Shown here: in pieces, positions 1 to 7,353 of the stretch
How the letters are laid out: the number at the start of each line of letters is the position of its first letter
Position numbering within the stretch: position 1 is the first letter of the stretch
NCBI RefSeq assembly: GCF_000523235.1
Contig: NZ_CP006850.1
Span: forward strand, 1,364,001 to 1,428,000
Reading direction: 5' to 3'
Length of the DNA stretch: 64,000 nucleotides
DNA from: Nocardia nova SH22a
Lineage (GTDB): Bacteria > Actinomycetota > Actinomycetes > Mycobacteriales > Mycobacteriaceae
Made by a program: the position numbers and the translations under genes
Notes under the pieces: generated by a model
Told to the model about the DNA's origin: nothing
What the model saw: the letters and a program-made list of their open reading frames with translations, nothing else
Database searches by the model: none

Positions 1-665
1 TCTACGACGGCGTGCTGCCGGTGGCCAAGCCCGGAACCCTGTTCATCGACTGCTCGACCATCGACGTCGCCGATGCCAAGCGGGCCGCGGAAGTGGCTGT
101 GGCAGCGGGACATCGGGCGCTGGACGCTCCGGTGTCCGGTGGGGTCGGCGGCGCCACGGCGGGCACGCTGACCTTCATGGTCGGCGGCGAGGCCGAGGAT
201 TTCGCGGCGGCGCAACCGATCCTGGACGTCATGGGCGGCAAGGTCGTGCACTGTGGCGGCGCGGGTGTGGGCCAGGCCGCCAAGATCTGCAACAACATGA
301 TGCTGGGCATCTCGATGATCGGGCTGTCCGAGGCGATCGTGCTGGGCGAGAAGCTGGGCCTGACCCACGACAAGTTCTTCGACGTGGTGTCCACGGCCTC
401 GGGCCAGTGCTGGTCGCTGACCACCTACTGTCCGGTGCCCGGCCCGGTCCCGACCAGCCCGGCCAACAACGACTACCAGCCCGGATTCGCCACGGCGTTG
501 ATGAACAAGGACCTCGGCCTGGCCGCGAATGCCTTGCGCGACAACGAGGTCGACGGCCGGTTCGGTCTGCTCGCCGCCGAGATCTACGAACAGTTCAACC
601 GGTCGGCGGGTGACAAGGACTTCTCCGCTATCGTCACCGACATCCGTCGCCGTTCCGGCGAGTAG
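1..665 (+). CDS. mmsB: 3-hydroxyisobutyrate dehydrogenase, 5' truncated by window edge
   Basis: Partial gene: the frame is open from base 3 and lacks the N-terminal NAD-binding Rossmann motif. The visible 220 residues carry the substrate-binding signature [11 protein letters not shown] (about residue 41 of the visible part) and the catalytic lysine in [10 protein letters not shown] (about residue 94), followed by the all-alpha C-terminal domain. The family oxidises 3-hydroxyisobutyrate to methylmalonate semialdehyde in valine degradation. The enoyl-CoA hydratase gene starts 17 bp after its stop, so the two probably form the end of a branched-chain amino acid or acyl-CoA degradation operon. 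Another beta-hydroxyacid dehydrogenase is possible, but the GTLTFMVGG stretch and operon context favour MmsB. Confidence 0.9.
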   Translation, partial: YDGVLPVAKPGTLFIDCSTIDVADAKRAAEVAVAAGHRALDAPVSGGVGGATAGTLTFMVGGEAEDFAAAQPILDVMGGKVVHCGGAGVGQAAKICNNMMLGISMIGLSEAIVLGEKLGLTHDKFFDVVSTASGQCWSLTTYCPVPGPVPTSPANNDYQPGFATALMNKDLGLAANALRDNEVDGRFGLLAAEIYEQFNRSAGDKDFSAIVTDIRRRSGE

Positions 666-682
666 CCGAGAAAGGACACTCT

Positions 683-1459
683 GTGACCGACTTCGAGACC
701 ATTCTGCTGGAGCGCACCGGACGGGTCGCGGTGATCACCCTCAACCGGCCGAAGGCGCTCAACGCGCTGAATTCGCAGGTGCTCATCGATATCACCGCCG
801 CACTCGACGAACTGGAATCGGATCAGGGCATCGGCGCGGTCGTGCTGACCGGTTCGGAAAAGGCGTTCGCCGCCGGCGCCGATATCAAGGAGATGCAGTC
901 CAAGTCGTATATGGACATGTTCTTCAGCGATTTCTTCGCGGGCTGGGACCGGCTCACCGCATTCCGTAAGCCGATCATCGCCGCGGTATCCGGATATGCC
1001 CTGGGCGGCGGCTGCGAGCTGGCGATGATGTGCGACATCCTGCTCGCCTCCGACACCGCGAAATTCGGCCAGCCGGAAATCAAATTGGGCGTGATTCCCG
1101 GTATGGGCGGCTCCCAGCGGCTGACCCGCGCGGTCGGTAAGGCCAAGGCCATGGATCTGATTCTGACCGGCCGCAATATGGGCGCCGAGGAGGCCGAGCG
1201 CGCCGGTCTGGTGGCCCGTGTCGTACCGGCCGCGGAATTGCTGTCCACCGCGATGGAGGTCGCCGAGACCATCGCCGGGCTGTCGCTGCCGTCGGTGATG
1301 ATCGCCAAGGAGGCGGTGAACCGCTCCTACGAGTCCACCCTCGCCGAGGGCCTGCGTTTCGAGCGGCGGGTATTCCACTCGCTGTTCGCCACCGACGACC
1401 AGACCGAGGGTATGACGGCCTTCGTGGAGAAGCGCGCGCCGAACTTCACCCACCGCTGA
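683..1459 (+). CDS. Enoyl-CoA hydratase (crotonase family)
   Basis: This 258-residue protein of usual crotonase length probably hydrates 2-enoyl-CoA to 3-hydroxyacyl-CoA in fatty acid or branched-chain amino acid breakdown. The oxyanion-hole motif AAGADIKEM lies near residue 65. The two catalytic glutamates of true hydratases are visible in LGGGCELAM (Glu about 112) and [11 protein letters not shown] (Glu about 132). The GTG start at 683 is supported by a GAAAGGA ribosome site at 669-675. It follows the mmsB-like gene by 17 bp, consistent with co-transcription. The strong hairpin at 1473-1507 closes the unit. Exact substrate chain length cannot be read from the sequence. Confidence 0.93.
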   Translation: MTDFETILLERTGRVAVITLNRPKALNALNSQVLIDITAALDELESDQGIGAVVLTGSEKAFAAGADIKEMQSKSYMDMFFSDFFAGWDRLTAFRKPIIAAVSGYALGGGCELAMMCDILLASDTAKFGQPEIKLGVIPGMGGSQRLTRAVGKAKAMDLILTGRNMGAEEAERAGLVARVVPAAELLSTAMEVAETIAGLSLPSVMIAKEAVNRSYESTLAEGLRFERRVFHSLFATDDQTEGMTAFVEKRAPNFTHR

Positions 1460-1472
1460 TTTGTGGTCTTCT

Positions 1473-1507
1473 CCGCGGGGCGCCCGCGCGGAGCGGGCGC
1501 CCCGCGG
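1473..1507. terminator. Bidirectional hairpin between convergent genes
   Basis: Perfect 14-bp inverted repeat CCGCGGGGCGCCCG with a 7-nt loop, lying between the stop of the enoyl-CoA hydratase gene (+) and the stop of the Hsp70-like gene (-). There is no long T tract on either side, so it may act with Rho or as a convergent transcription barrier rather than as a classical intrinsic terminator. Confidence 0.7.
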
Positions 1508-1534
1508 TGCTTCCATCGCGCGACTGGCCCGGAA

Positions 1535-2596
1535 CTACCTGCCCGACACGGGTTCCGAGCTGGTTCCGGCGACCTCGACCGGTCCGGGCGGTATTCCGGT
1601 GCGTGCCGGATGTGCCGAATCGTGTCCGGTCAGGAGCAATCCGGTGACGGTCGCGCCGAGTGCGGTGGTGACCGCCAGCGCCGCGACCACCTTGCGGCGC
1701 GGTACCCGTGACCGGGGTGGCGGCGGCGTGAATCGGATACCGCGCACCCGCCGGGTCGCGGGCTGTTCGGAGGCCATCAGTACCGCGCCTCGCACCGAGA
1801 CGTACTCCGGTTCCGGGTCGTAGACGACGGGCAGATCGAGCCGTTCCGCCAATGCGTCCCGGATGCCCGGACTGCGGGTGCAGCCGCCGAGCAGCACCAC
1901 CGCTCGCGGCGGCACGCCGGTCTCCTCGATCAGCTGCCGCACATACGAGATCGAATGGTGGATTCCGGCGAGTACCAGCTCGTGGAAATCGCTGCGGGTC
2001 AATACGATTCGTTCCCCGGTGGCCGGATCGCCGGCGGTGAGAACGGAGGTCGTGCTGAGCTGTTCCTTGTAGGCGCGGCTGGCGCCGAGGTCGACGCCGA
2101 CCCCGCTGTGCGCGAGCCGCCAGCGCAACAGCGAATCGTGGCCGTCGCCGCCGAGTACGCCGCTGTGGGTTCCGGCGAGGATGGCCTCGGTGCGGCAGTC
2201 GGCCTCGGTGAGGGTCAGGCCCGCACTGCCGAGGTCGTAGAGCAGGACCGCGCCGTCGTCGGGCAGCTGCCCGGTGAACCGCAGATAGCGCAGTTGTGCC
2301 ACGGGTTCGTCGATGACGGTGAGGCGATTGCGCCCGGCCGCGGCCCGGATGGTGTCGGCGTGCAGTGCGCACCGCGCGGTCACCGCGACGCCGGTGATGA
2401 ACTCGTCGCGGGCGGCCGCCGACTCGCGCATCGCCGTGACGGCCTCGAAAACCGGTTCCTCGACGCCCGCGCCCGCGCGCCGCGGCACCGCGCAGCGGTC
2501 GATCGGGGGCAGATGCGGCTGATCGGAGTGGGTGAGCATGGCGCGCGCGCCACCGGCACCCGCCGACACGCCGAGGACCAGCACCATGCGCTCCAT
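1535..2596 (-). CDS. Hsp70-like actin-fold protein with C-terminal membrane anchor
   Basis: 353 residues. The first 290 or so resemble an Hsp70/actin-type ATPase: a YDLGSAGLTL phosphate-loop-like segment near residue 140 and VLLGGCTRSPGI near residue 236, which matches the adenosine/phosphate-2 region of DnaK relatives. There is no substrate-binding domain. After a short basic linker (PPPRSRVPRRK) comes one hydrophobic helix at about residues 305-327, then a Ser/Pro-rich tail. Such DnaK-like membrane proteins without a known client are common in Nocardia and relatives. It stands alone, convergent with the hydratase gene and 71 bp after the MarR gene in the same direction. Function unknown. 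Confidence 0.75.
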   Translation of the reverse strand: MERMVLVLGVSAGAGGARAMLTHSDQPHLPPIDRCAVPRRAGAGVEEPVFEAVTAMRESAAARDEFITGVAVTARCALHADTIRAAAGRNRLTVIDEPVAQLRYLRFTGQLPDDGAVLLYDLGSAGLTLTEADCRTEAILAGTHSGVLGGDGHDSLLRWRLAHSGVGVDLGASRAYKEQLSTTSVLTAGDPATGERIVLTRSDFHELVLAGIHHSISYVRQLIEETGVPPRAVVLLGGCTRSPGIRDALAERLDLPVVYDPEPEYVSVRGAVLMASEQPATRRVRGIRFTPPPPRSRVPRRKVVAALAVTTALGATVTGLLLTGHDSAHPARTGIPPGPVEVAGTSSEPVSGR

Positions 2597-2667
2597 GGTG
2601 AACCATCCGGGGCGTCGATGGGAAGACTACGGCCCGGGATGTCGCTGTCGGAATGCTGACCGGGGAG

Positions 2668-3204
2668 TCAGAGCCAGCGGGTGGGCTTCTCGCCGGAGTC
2701 GAAGTCCCCGGCATCGTGCCGGAACTCCGCCAGCAGGCGCAGCAGCTGTTCGACGCGATCCGGCGGCAGGCCGGGCCGGGCGAAGACCTTCTCGTTCAGT
2801 TCGCGGGTGGCCGCGGCCGCCAGTTCGCGCCCCGCGTCGGTGATCTCGATCAGGGTTGCCCGGCGATCGCTCGGATGTGGTACTCGTTTGACCAGTTGAG
2901 CGGCCTCGAGCCGGTCCACGGTATTGGTGACACTCGTCGGGTGGACCTGCAACCGCGCGCTGGCCACCGCCATCGGCAGCGCGCCGGACTTACTGAATCC
3001 GAGCAGTGTCAGCAGTTCGTAGCGGGAGAAGGTCAAACCGGACGGGCGCAGGGCCTCGTCCACTCGTGCCATCACGATCTGCTGGGCTCGCACCAGGGAG
3101 GTCACCGCGGCCATACCGTCGGCGACATCGCCCCAGCCGTGCGAGGTCCACTGGCGGTGGGCCTCCTCGATGGGATCCAGCGGGAGCGGGCGCGGTGCTG
3201 CCAT
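2668..3204 (-). CDS. MarR family transcriptional regulator
   Basis: 178 residues with a winged helix-turn-helix at about residues 55-125: the recognition-helix region reads LQVHPTSVTNTVDRLEAAQLV and the wing reads RVPHPSDRRATLIEITDAG, both typical of MarR. The N-terminal helix with HRQW and AQQIVMAR supplies the dimer interface. Its ATG at 3204 follows the downstream end of the phosphoesterase gene by about 60 bp. The regulated gene is not obvious; MarR proteins often control a neighbour, so the Hsp70-like gene downstream or the phosphoesterase upstream are candidates, but no operator was recognised here. Confidence 0.9.
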   Translation of the reverse strand: MAAPRPLPLDPIEEAHRQWTSHGWGDVADGMAAVTSLVRAQQIVMARVDEALRPSGLTFSRYELLTLLGFSKSGALPMAVASARLQVHPTSVTNTVDRLEAAQLVKRVPHPSDRRATLIEITDAGRELAAAATRELNEKVFARPGLPPDRVEQLLRLLAEFRHDAGDFDSGEKPTRWL

Positions 3205-3264
3205 ACCGCGAGTCTATTTGCCCGGCTGTCCGAATGGTGAGGTCCGTACTCACCATGGGTGGAT

Positions 3265-4677
3265 TCAGGACAATCCCGAAAGGTCACCGAGCACAACATG
3301 GTTGCGATCGGCGGTGGTGCCGAGGGTGTATTCCGGCATCAGGCCCACATATTCGGCCCGGCTGCGCGTACTCCAGCGGCGCGCGTCCGGCGTGCGGGTC
3401 TTGTGGAAATTCACCATGTATCCGCCCTCGTACAGGCGCAGCAGGGTATAGCCGCCCGGATATTCCTTCACCGCGCCCACTTCGAGGAATTCCACGCGCA
3501 GCGGTATGTCGGGCCGGGTGCGGCGATTGCGATGGGTGTGGCCCGCGTGCTGGAAGAACACCCCCGGCGCCGATTGATACAGCCGTTGCAGGGTGAGCGC
3601 ATCGGACCGATTCAGCACGAAATCGGGCCCGGCGATATTGGTGAGGCCCGATTCGGCCGTCACCGGATGATGTCCGAACACGATCGTGGGCCGATCCGGA
3701 TCTGCGCGCAGCGACTCCCGCAGCCGATCGAACTGCCCGGCGCCGATACTGCCGCCGGAGCCGTCCAATTCGGTGGTGTCGAGTCCGATCAGCCGCAGTC
3801 CGCCGAGCCGGTGTTCGGTCAATTGCTCTGGGGGAAGGAAGGATTCACCCCAACAGTCGTGATGATCTCCGGCCACCACCGGGCACGACGTGTAGTCCGC
3901 GCCGGTATGCGGCCGGTCGTGATTGCCGCGGGCGGCGAACCAGTCCCGTCCTTCGGCGCCCCAGCCGTCCAGATGTCGCCGGACCGTGCGGGACTGCTCC
4001 GGAGTGGCCTCGGAGGTCAGATCCCCGGCGAGGATCAGATGATCGGCCGCGCGGTCGGGTCGGCGCAGATCGTCCAGCAGCGCGCTCAGCATCACCTCGG
4101 GGTAGGGCGGTAGTCCCGGTTCCTGGCGGACGCCCGGCGGCAGTCCGGCGGCGATCAGGCCGCTGATCTCCTCACCGAGATGGATGTCGTTGCAGAGTGC
4201 GAGGGTTCGCAGCAGTCGTCCGGGCGGCGGGGTCAGGGTGGTGAACTCGGCGGTGCACTCGGGCGCACCGGGCAGATGGGTGACCAGCTCGGCGGCCGGT
4301 ACCGCCCGGACGCCGTCCGACCACGCCTCGAAGCGGTAGCGGCGGGCCGGTTCCAGGCCCTCGATCTGGGCGTAGTGGTAGGGCGTGCGATCGCTACCGC
4401 TGATCGGAACCGGACGCGGTGAGATGACGGAATCCGCCGGTGCCAGCCGGATCTCGGTGCCCGCGTCGACCGGTATCGGAGCTGGGCCGCCGTCGTGTGC
4501 CAGCGTGGTCCAGGTGATGACCGCGGAGGTGTCGGTGATCGTCACAACTTCGAGATCGGTGGCGATCAGTGAATTCGCCTGGGCCCGAGCCGAACCCGCG
4601 AACGGGACGACGGGTGCGGCCGCGGCCGCCGCGAGGGCGGCCAGTACGCGGCGGCGGTTCGGTCCGCAGCAGGTCAT
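3265..4677 (-). CDS. Tat-exported calcineurin-like metallophosphoesterase
   Basis: 470 residues from the ATG at 4677, chosen because it places a Tat signal (NRRRVLAALAAAAAA...ARAQA) at residues 6-34. An FN3-like segment follows (about 40-140), then a metallophosphoesterase core with all five family blocks: NDIH (about 164), GDLTSE (about 218), GNHD (about 252), GHHP (about 337) and AGHTH (about 381). It probably hydrolyses phosphomonoesters or diesters outside the membrane with two bound metals; the substrate is unknown. No good ribosome site precedes the start. Instead the stop of a 47-aa leader ORF overlaps it (ATGA at 4677-4674), suggesting translational coupling. Confidence 0.9.
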   Translation of the reverse strand: MTCCGPNRRRVLAALAAAAAAPVVPFAGSARAQANSLIATDLEVVTITDTSAVITWTTLAHDGGPAPIPVDAGTEIRLAPADSVISPRPVPISGSDRTPYHYAQIEGLEPARRYRFEAWSDGVRAVPAAELVTHLPGAPECTAEFTTLTPPPGRLLRTLALCNDIHLGEEISGLIAAGLPPGVRQEPGLPPYPEVMLSALLDDLRRPDRAADHLILAGDLTSEATPEQSRTVRRHLDGWGAEGRDWFAARGNHDRPHTGADYTSCPVVAGDHHDCWGESFLPPEQLTEHRLGGLRLIGLDTTELDGSGGSIGAGQFDRLRESLRADPDRPTIVFGHHPVTAESGLTNIAGPDFVLNRSDALTLQRLYQSAPGVFFQHAGHTHRNRRTRPDIPLRVEFLEVGAVKEYPGGYTLLRLYEGGYMVNFHKTRTPDARRWSTRSRAEYVGLMPEYTLGTTADRNHVVLGDLSGLS

Positions 4678-4817
4678 CGCGGACTCGGCGCACTGCGGGA
4701 CACCCGCGCCCGGTCGCACCGATGACCAGCTGCGCGATTGTCACTCATCGGTGCCCTGTAATTTGCGGGGACACCGCACCGGTCGCGCCGATGACCGGCT
4801 GCGCGATTGTCACTCAT
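4674..4817 (-). CDS. 47-aa leader ORF built from an in-frame duplication, coupled to the phosphoesterase
   Basis: Starts with ATG at 4817 behind a good ribosome site (GAAGGAG, 4824-4830) and ends TGA at 4676-4674, overlapping the phosphoesterase ATG by ATGA. The protein contains two copies of MSDNRAAGHR, at residues 1 and 24, exactly 69 bp apart, so a second start exists at 4748, though with a weaker upstream purine run. Each repeat is followed by an Arg- and Cys-containing tail (DRCG, then CDRARVSRS). No domain is recognisable. It may be a coupling or regulatory leader peptide rather than a protein with its own function. Seen: repeat, ribosome site, overlap. Inferred: the role. Confidence 0.55.
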   Translation of the reverse strand: MSDNRAAGHRRDRCGVPANYRAPMSDNRAAGHRCDRARVSRSAPSPR

Positions 4818-4823
4818 CGGTGC
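4704..4823. repeat. Two direct copies of a ~46-bp unit in the phosphoesterase leader
   Basis: Two near-identical blocks, about 4706-4753 and 4775-4822, share GCGCGATTGTCACTCATCGG (4732-4751 and 4801-4820) and the adjoining CCGGTCGC/CCGATGACC stretch; their period is 69 bp. They differ at a few positions. The duplication doubles the start region of the leader ORF, keeping frame. Confidence 0.8.
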
Positions 4824-4958
4824 TCCTTCGGGCGGTGGCGGCGGTCCACCGCAGACCCTACCGATGCCCGCGCCCGCACCGTGTTTCGCGTCTGAGGCCC
4901 ACCGGGTAGGTTGGCCAGTCGATCGCCGCGGCGAAATCTCCGATCGGAAGGACGGTCC

Positions 4959-5960
4959 ATGAGCAGGGCCCCGTGGAAGCTCGTACTGGGTGTGGTGGCG
5001 GCGACCGCCGCGGCGACGGTCACCGCGTGTTCGGCGCCGTCGGACGAGCATCAGATCGTGGTGTACAACTCCCACGATCAACGGCTGACCCAGCAGTGGG
5101 CCGACACCTTCACCGCGGAGACCGGCATCCGGGTGACACTGCGCAACGAGACCGACGACGACCTCACCGAGCAGGTTCTGGCCGAGGGCGAGCACTCACC
5201 GGCCGATGTGGTCCTCACCCAGAACTCCCCGGCCATGGCGAAGCTGGAACGCGCCGGTATGTTCGCGAACCTGGATCCCGCCACCCTCGCCAGGGTGTCC
5301 GAGAACTTCCGTCCCGCCTCCGGCAGCTGGACCGGAATCGCCGCGCGCGCAACCGTATTCGCCTCCGATCCGCAACACGCGCCGCCCGTCTCGCTGCTGG
5401 ATCTGCAGCAACCGCAGTGGCACCGGCAGTGGACCGTCGACACGGACAGCCCGGATTTCCACGCGCTCACCGCGGCGCTGCTGGAACTCGACGGCGCCGA
5501 TGTCACCCGCACCTGGCTGCGCGGTGTGCACAACAACGCGACGCCCGCGTCGGACGGTATCGCGGCGCTGAAGTCGGCGGGCGCGGGAAAGACCGCAGGC
5601 GCCCTGATCTCCGCCACCGACTGGTACCGGGACCACCTCGCACCCGAGCCGATCGGCGGTCCGACGGTGCCGCACTATTTCCGTGCCCAGGACCCGGGTG
5701 CCTATCTCGGACTGGCCGGGGCGGGTGTATTGAAGGCGAGTGGTCACCAAGCGGATGCGCAGCGCTTCGTCGCCTTCCTGACCGGTGAGGTTCAGCATCT
5801 GCTCGGTGGCGACGCGGCCATGGAGTATCCGGTGGTCGCGGGTGTGCCCGCCGATCCCGCACTGCCGCCGCTGGATTCGCTGGGCGCGCCGCGTGTCGAC
5901 CCGAGCAGGCTGGACTCCGATGCGGTCGATGCGCTCATGGGGGAGGCCGGACTCGACTAG
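4959..5960 (+). CDS. Substrate-binding lipoprotein of an iron(III)-type ABC transporter
   Basis: 333 residues. The ATG at 4959 follows GGAAGGAC (4946-4953) and opens a lipoprotein signal peptide with lipobox VTAC (Cys 24). The mature part looks like the Fbp/AfuA family of periplasmic iron-binding proteins: it starts IVVYNSHDQRLTQQWADTF, has PADVVLTQNS near residue 88 and ends with the conserved FLTGEVQHLL and EYPVVAGV segments. It would present ferric iron or a related ligand to a permease, but no permease or ATPase gene lies nearby, so it is an orphan here. It is divergent from the phosphoesterase leader with about 140 bp between. Confidence 0.85.
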   Translation: MSRAPWKLVLGVVAATAAATVTACSAPSDEHQIVVYNSHDQRLTQQWADTFTAETGIRVTLRNETDDDLTEQVLAEGEHSPADVVLTQNSPAMAKLERAGMFANLDPATLARVSENFRPASGSWTGIAARATVFASDPQHAPPVSLLDLQQPQWHRQWTVDTDSPDFHALTAALLELDGADVTRTWLRGVHNNATPASDGIAALKSAGAGKTAGALISATDWYRDHLAPEPIGGPTVPHYFRAQDPGAYLGLAGAGVLKASGHQADAQRFVAFLTGEVQHLLGGDAAMEYPVVAGVPADPALPPLDSLGAPRVDPSRLDSDAVDALMGEAGLD

Positions 5961-5972
5961 TGGTGGGCCGAA

Positions 5973-6012
5973 CTATTCGTGCACACTGCGCCCTATTCGT
6001 GCACACTGCGCC
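5973..6012. repeat. Perfect 20-bp tandem duplication
   Basis: CTATTCGTGCACACTGCGCC occurs twice head to tail (5973-5992 and 5993-6012). The second copy runs into the 56-bp palindromic element at 5998-6053, so the duplication copies the outer 15 bp of that element plus 5 bp of flank. Confidence 0.9.
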
Positions 6013-6053
6013 GCATTATCGGGAATTCCCGGATTTCGGCCGAGGTGTGCACG
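5998..6053. repeat. 56-bp palindromic dispersed element, copy 1
   Basis: Bounded by CGTGCACA and TGTGCACG, with the central palindrome CGGGAATTCCCG. In reverse complement it matches the element at 18923-18978 at 48 of 56 positions and has the same length. It sits between the convergent lipoprotein and EthD-like genes, so a terminator-like hairpin role is possible. It could also be a very small non-autonomous mobile element or REP-type repeat. Confidence 0.75.
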
Positions 6054-6084
6054 ATGTGTTCGGGGCTCGCGCGCCGAGCGGCAG

Positions 6085-6759
6085 TCAGGACCCACCCAGG
6101 TCGTAGCGGTAGCGACTGGTCGGGATGACATCGAGATCGCGATCGGCGCCGAAGGTGGCGACGCTGGCCATCATCCGCTCGGCCCGTCGCCGCAACTCCG
6201 CGGTATCGCCGCCGCTGCCCCAGAACGCGTGCTGATCGGTGATCGCGGCCATCGGGAACAATTCCTCGACCAGCCCGTCCACCCGCGGGCCCGGCGTCAC
6301 CGCGGCGACCACGGTGTTCTGCACATAGCCGAAGGTGGCCTGGGTTTCGATCGCCACCGTGGTGTGGCGGTCGTGCCAGTTCCGCAGCCATTCCTCCCGG
6401 CTCAGTTCGTCCGGAATCCGCAGCAGCGCGATATTGGCCAGTGCGTCGTACCGGGTGCCGTCCGCTGGGCGCGGGGTGTGCAGCGGTTCGCGTTCCTCGA
6501 CGATCCAGCCCTGGACCCGCTCGGCGACCGCGCCGAGCGCATCGGTGATCGGCCCGTTGTCCGTCTCGCACCACACGGCGGCGACCGCGGCCACCGGTTC
6601 GTCGTAGGTGCTGATGCGCAATTGCGCCGCAGCCACATCGGCGTCACAGACGTTGAGCTGCAATGCGGTGGCACCCGCCGCGGCCAGCCGCCGGTGCAGT
6701 GCCGGTGCGTGCAGTGCGTCGGCCGTCCGCGGACCCCACAGCAGGTACATCAGTTTCAT
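6085..6759 (-). CDS. EthD-like dimeric alpha/beta-barrel protein
   Basis: 224 residues, ATG at 6759 with an AAAGGATC ribosome site just upstream. The second half, with LLRIPDELSREEWLRNWHDRHT at about residues 112-133, resembles the EthD/dimeric ferredoxin-like fold, where a conserved WxxxHxxxV core lines a ligand pocket. The first half (MKLMYLLWGP...LHRRLAAAG) looks like a second, diverged copy of the same fold. Members of this family are small accessory or enzyme proteins in degradative pathways; the reaction cannot be inferred. It is divergent from the small lipoprotein gene at 6915. Confidence 0.65.
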   Translation of the reverse strand: MKLMYLLWGPRTADALHAPALHRRLAAAGATALQLNVCDADVAAAQLRISTYDEPVAAVAAVWCETDNGPITDALGAVAERVQGWIVEEREPLHTPRPADGTRYDALANIALLRIPDELSREEWLRNWHDRHTTVAIETQATFGYVQNTVVAAVTPGPRVDGLVEELFPMAAITDQHAFWGSGGDTAELRRRAERMMASVATFGADRDLDVIPTSRYRYDLGGS

Positions 6760-6914
6760 CCGGATCCTTTCGCGGGGCAGCGCGGCGCTGCGACGACGGT
6801 AGTGTCGTCTACCCCGGACCGCCGGTGATTCGACGCGCGGTCCCGCTCATCGGGACCGGTACTCCCGCCCGCTGCGCCTACAGTGAGACGTCCATTTCCA
6901 CGAGAGGAGATCAG

Positions 6915-7346
6915 GTGCGCCGCATACTGTTCGCGATATCGCTGTGTGCCCTCGTCCTGCCGACCTTCGCCTGCTCCGCCGACGCGGGCGACAGCGGTTC
7001 CGGCACGACCGCCGCGGGCACCAGCGCCGCGGCCCCGAGCGCTGCCGGTAAGAGCGAGGCCAGCGGCGACAACGGGACGATCGAGGTGGTCGCGACCCAC
7101 GGCCCGGAGAAGTACGCGGCGGCCGGACTCGCCGTCGGTGTCACGGCCTGCCAGGCGGGCTCGGCGCCGTCGACCCTCACCACCGGCCGCGACGGCCACG
7201 CTCGCCAGGACTTCGCCGCGAACTGCTATCAGGTCCAGGTGAGCTCGGTGCCGATGGGCTGCCGCCTGGCCACCGAGCCCGCCCGCCAGGTCGAGGTGGA
7301 GGTCGGCAAGACCGCCACCGCGGAATTCGGATTGACCTGCGCCTGA
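6915..7346 (+). CDS. Small lipoprotein of unknown function
   Basis: 143 residues from GTG at 6915, chosen because an AGAGGAGA ribosome site lies at 6903-6910 and the start opens a good lipoprotein signal (LVLPTFAC, Cys 20). A Ser/Ala/Thr/Gly-rich linker (about 21-58) leads to a 85-residue globular part with three cysteines (VTACQAGS, NCYQVQ, GCRLATE) and a final LTC. This looks like a small carboxypeptidase-regulatory or Ig-like beta domain. No homology to a characterised protein is evident. Promoter sequences for it and the divergent EthD-like gene must lie in 6760-6914. Confidence 0.75.
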   Translation: MRRILFAISLCALVLPTFACSADAGDSGSGTTAAGTSAAAPSAAGKSEASGDNGTIEVVATHGPEKYAAAGLAVGVTACQAGSAPSTLTTGRDGHARQDFAANCYQVQVSSVPMGCRLATEPARQVEVEVGKTATAEFGLTCA

Positions 7347-7353
7347 GCGCATT

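Noticed and set aside
1535..2714. Several long open frames on both strands overlapping the Hsp70-like gene
   Set aside because: They are low-complexity Arg/Ala/Pro translations of GC-rich DNA in other frames, with no domain or ribosome site; only the 353-codon frame looks like a protein.
4674..5195. 173-codon minus-strand frame covering the lipoprotein gene start
   Set aside because: Its upstream part is antisense to the lipoprotein gene. Only its last 47 codons, starting behind a ribosome site at 4817, are kept as a leader ORF.
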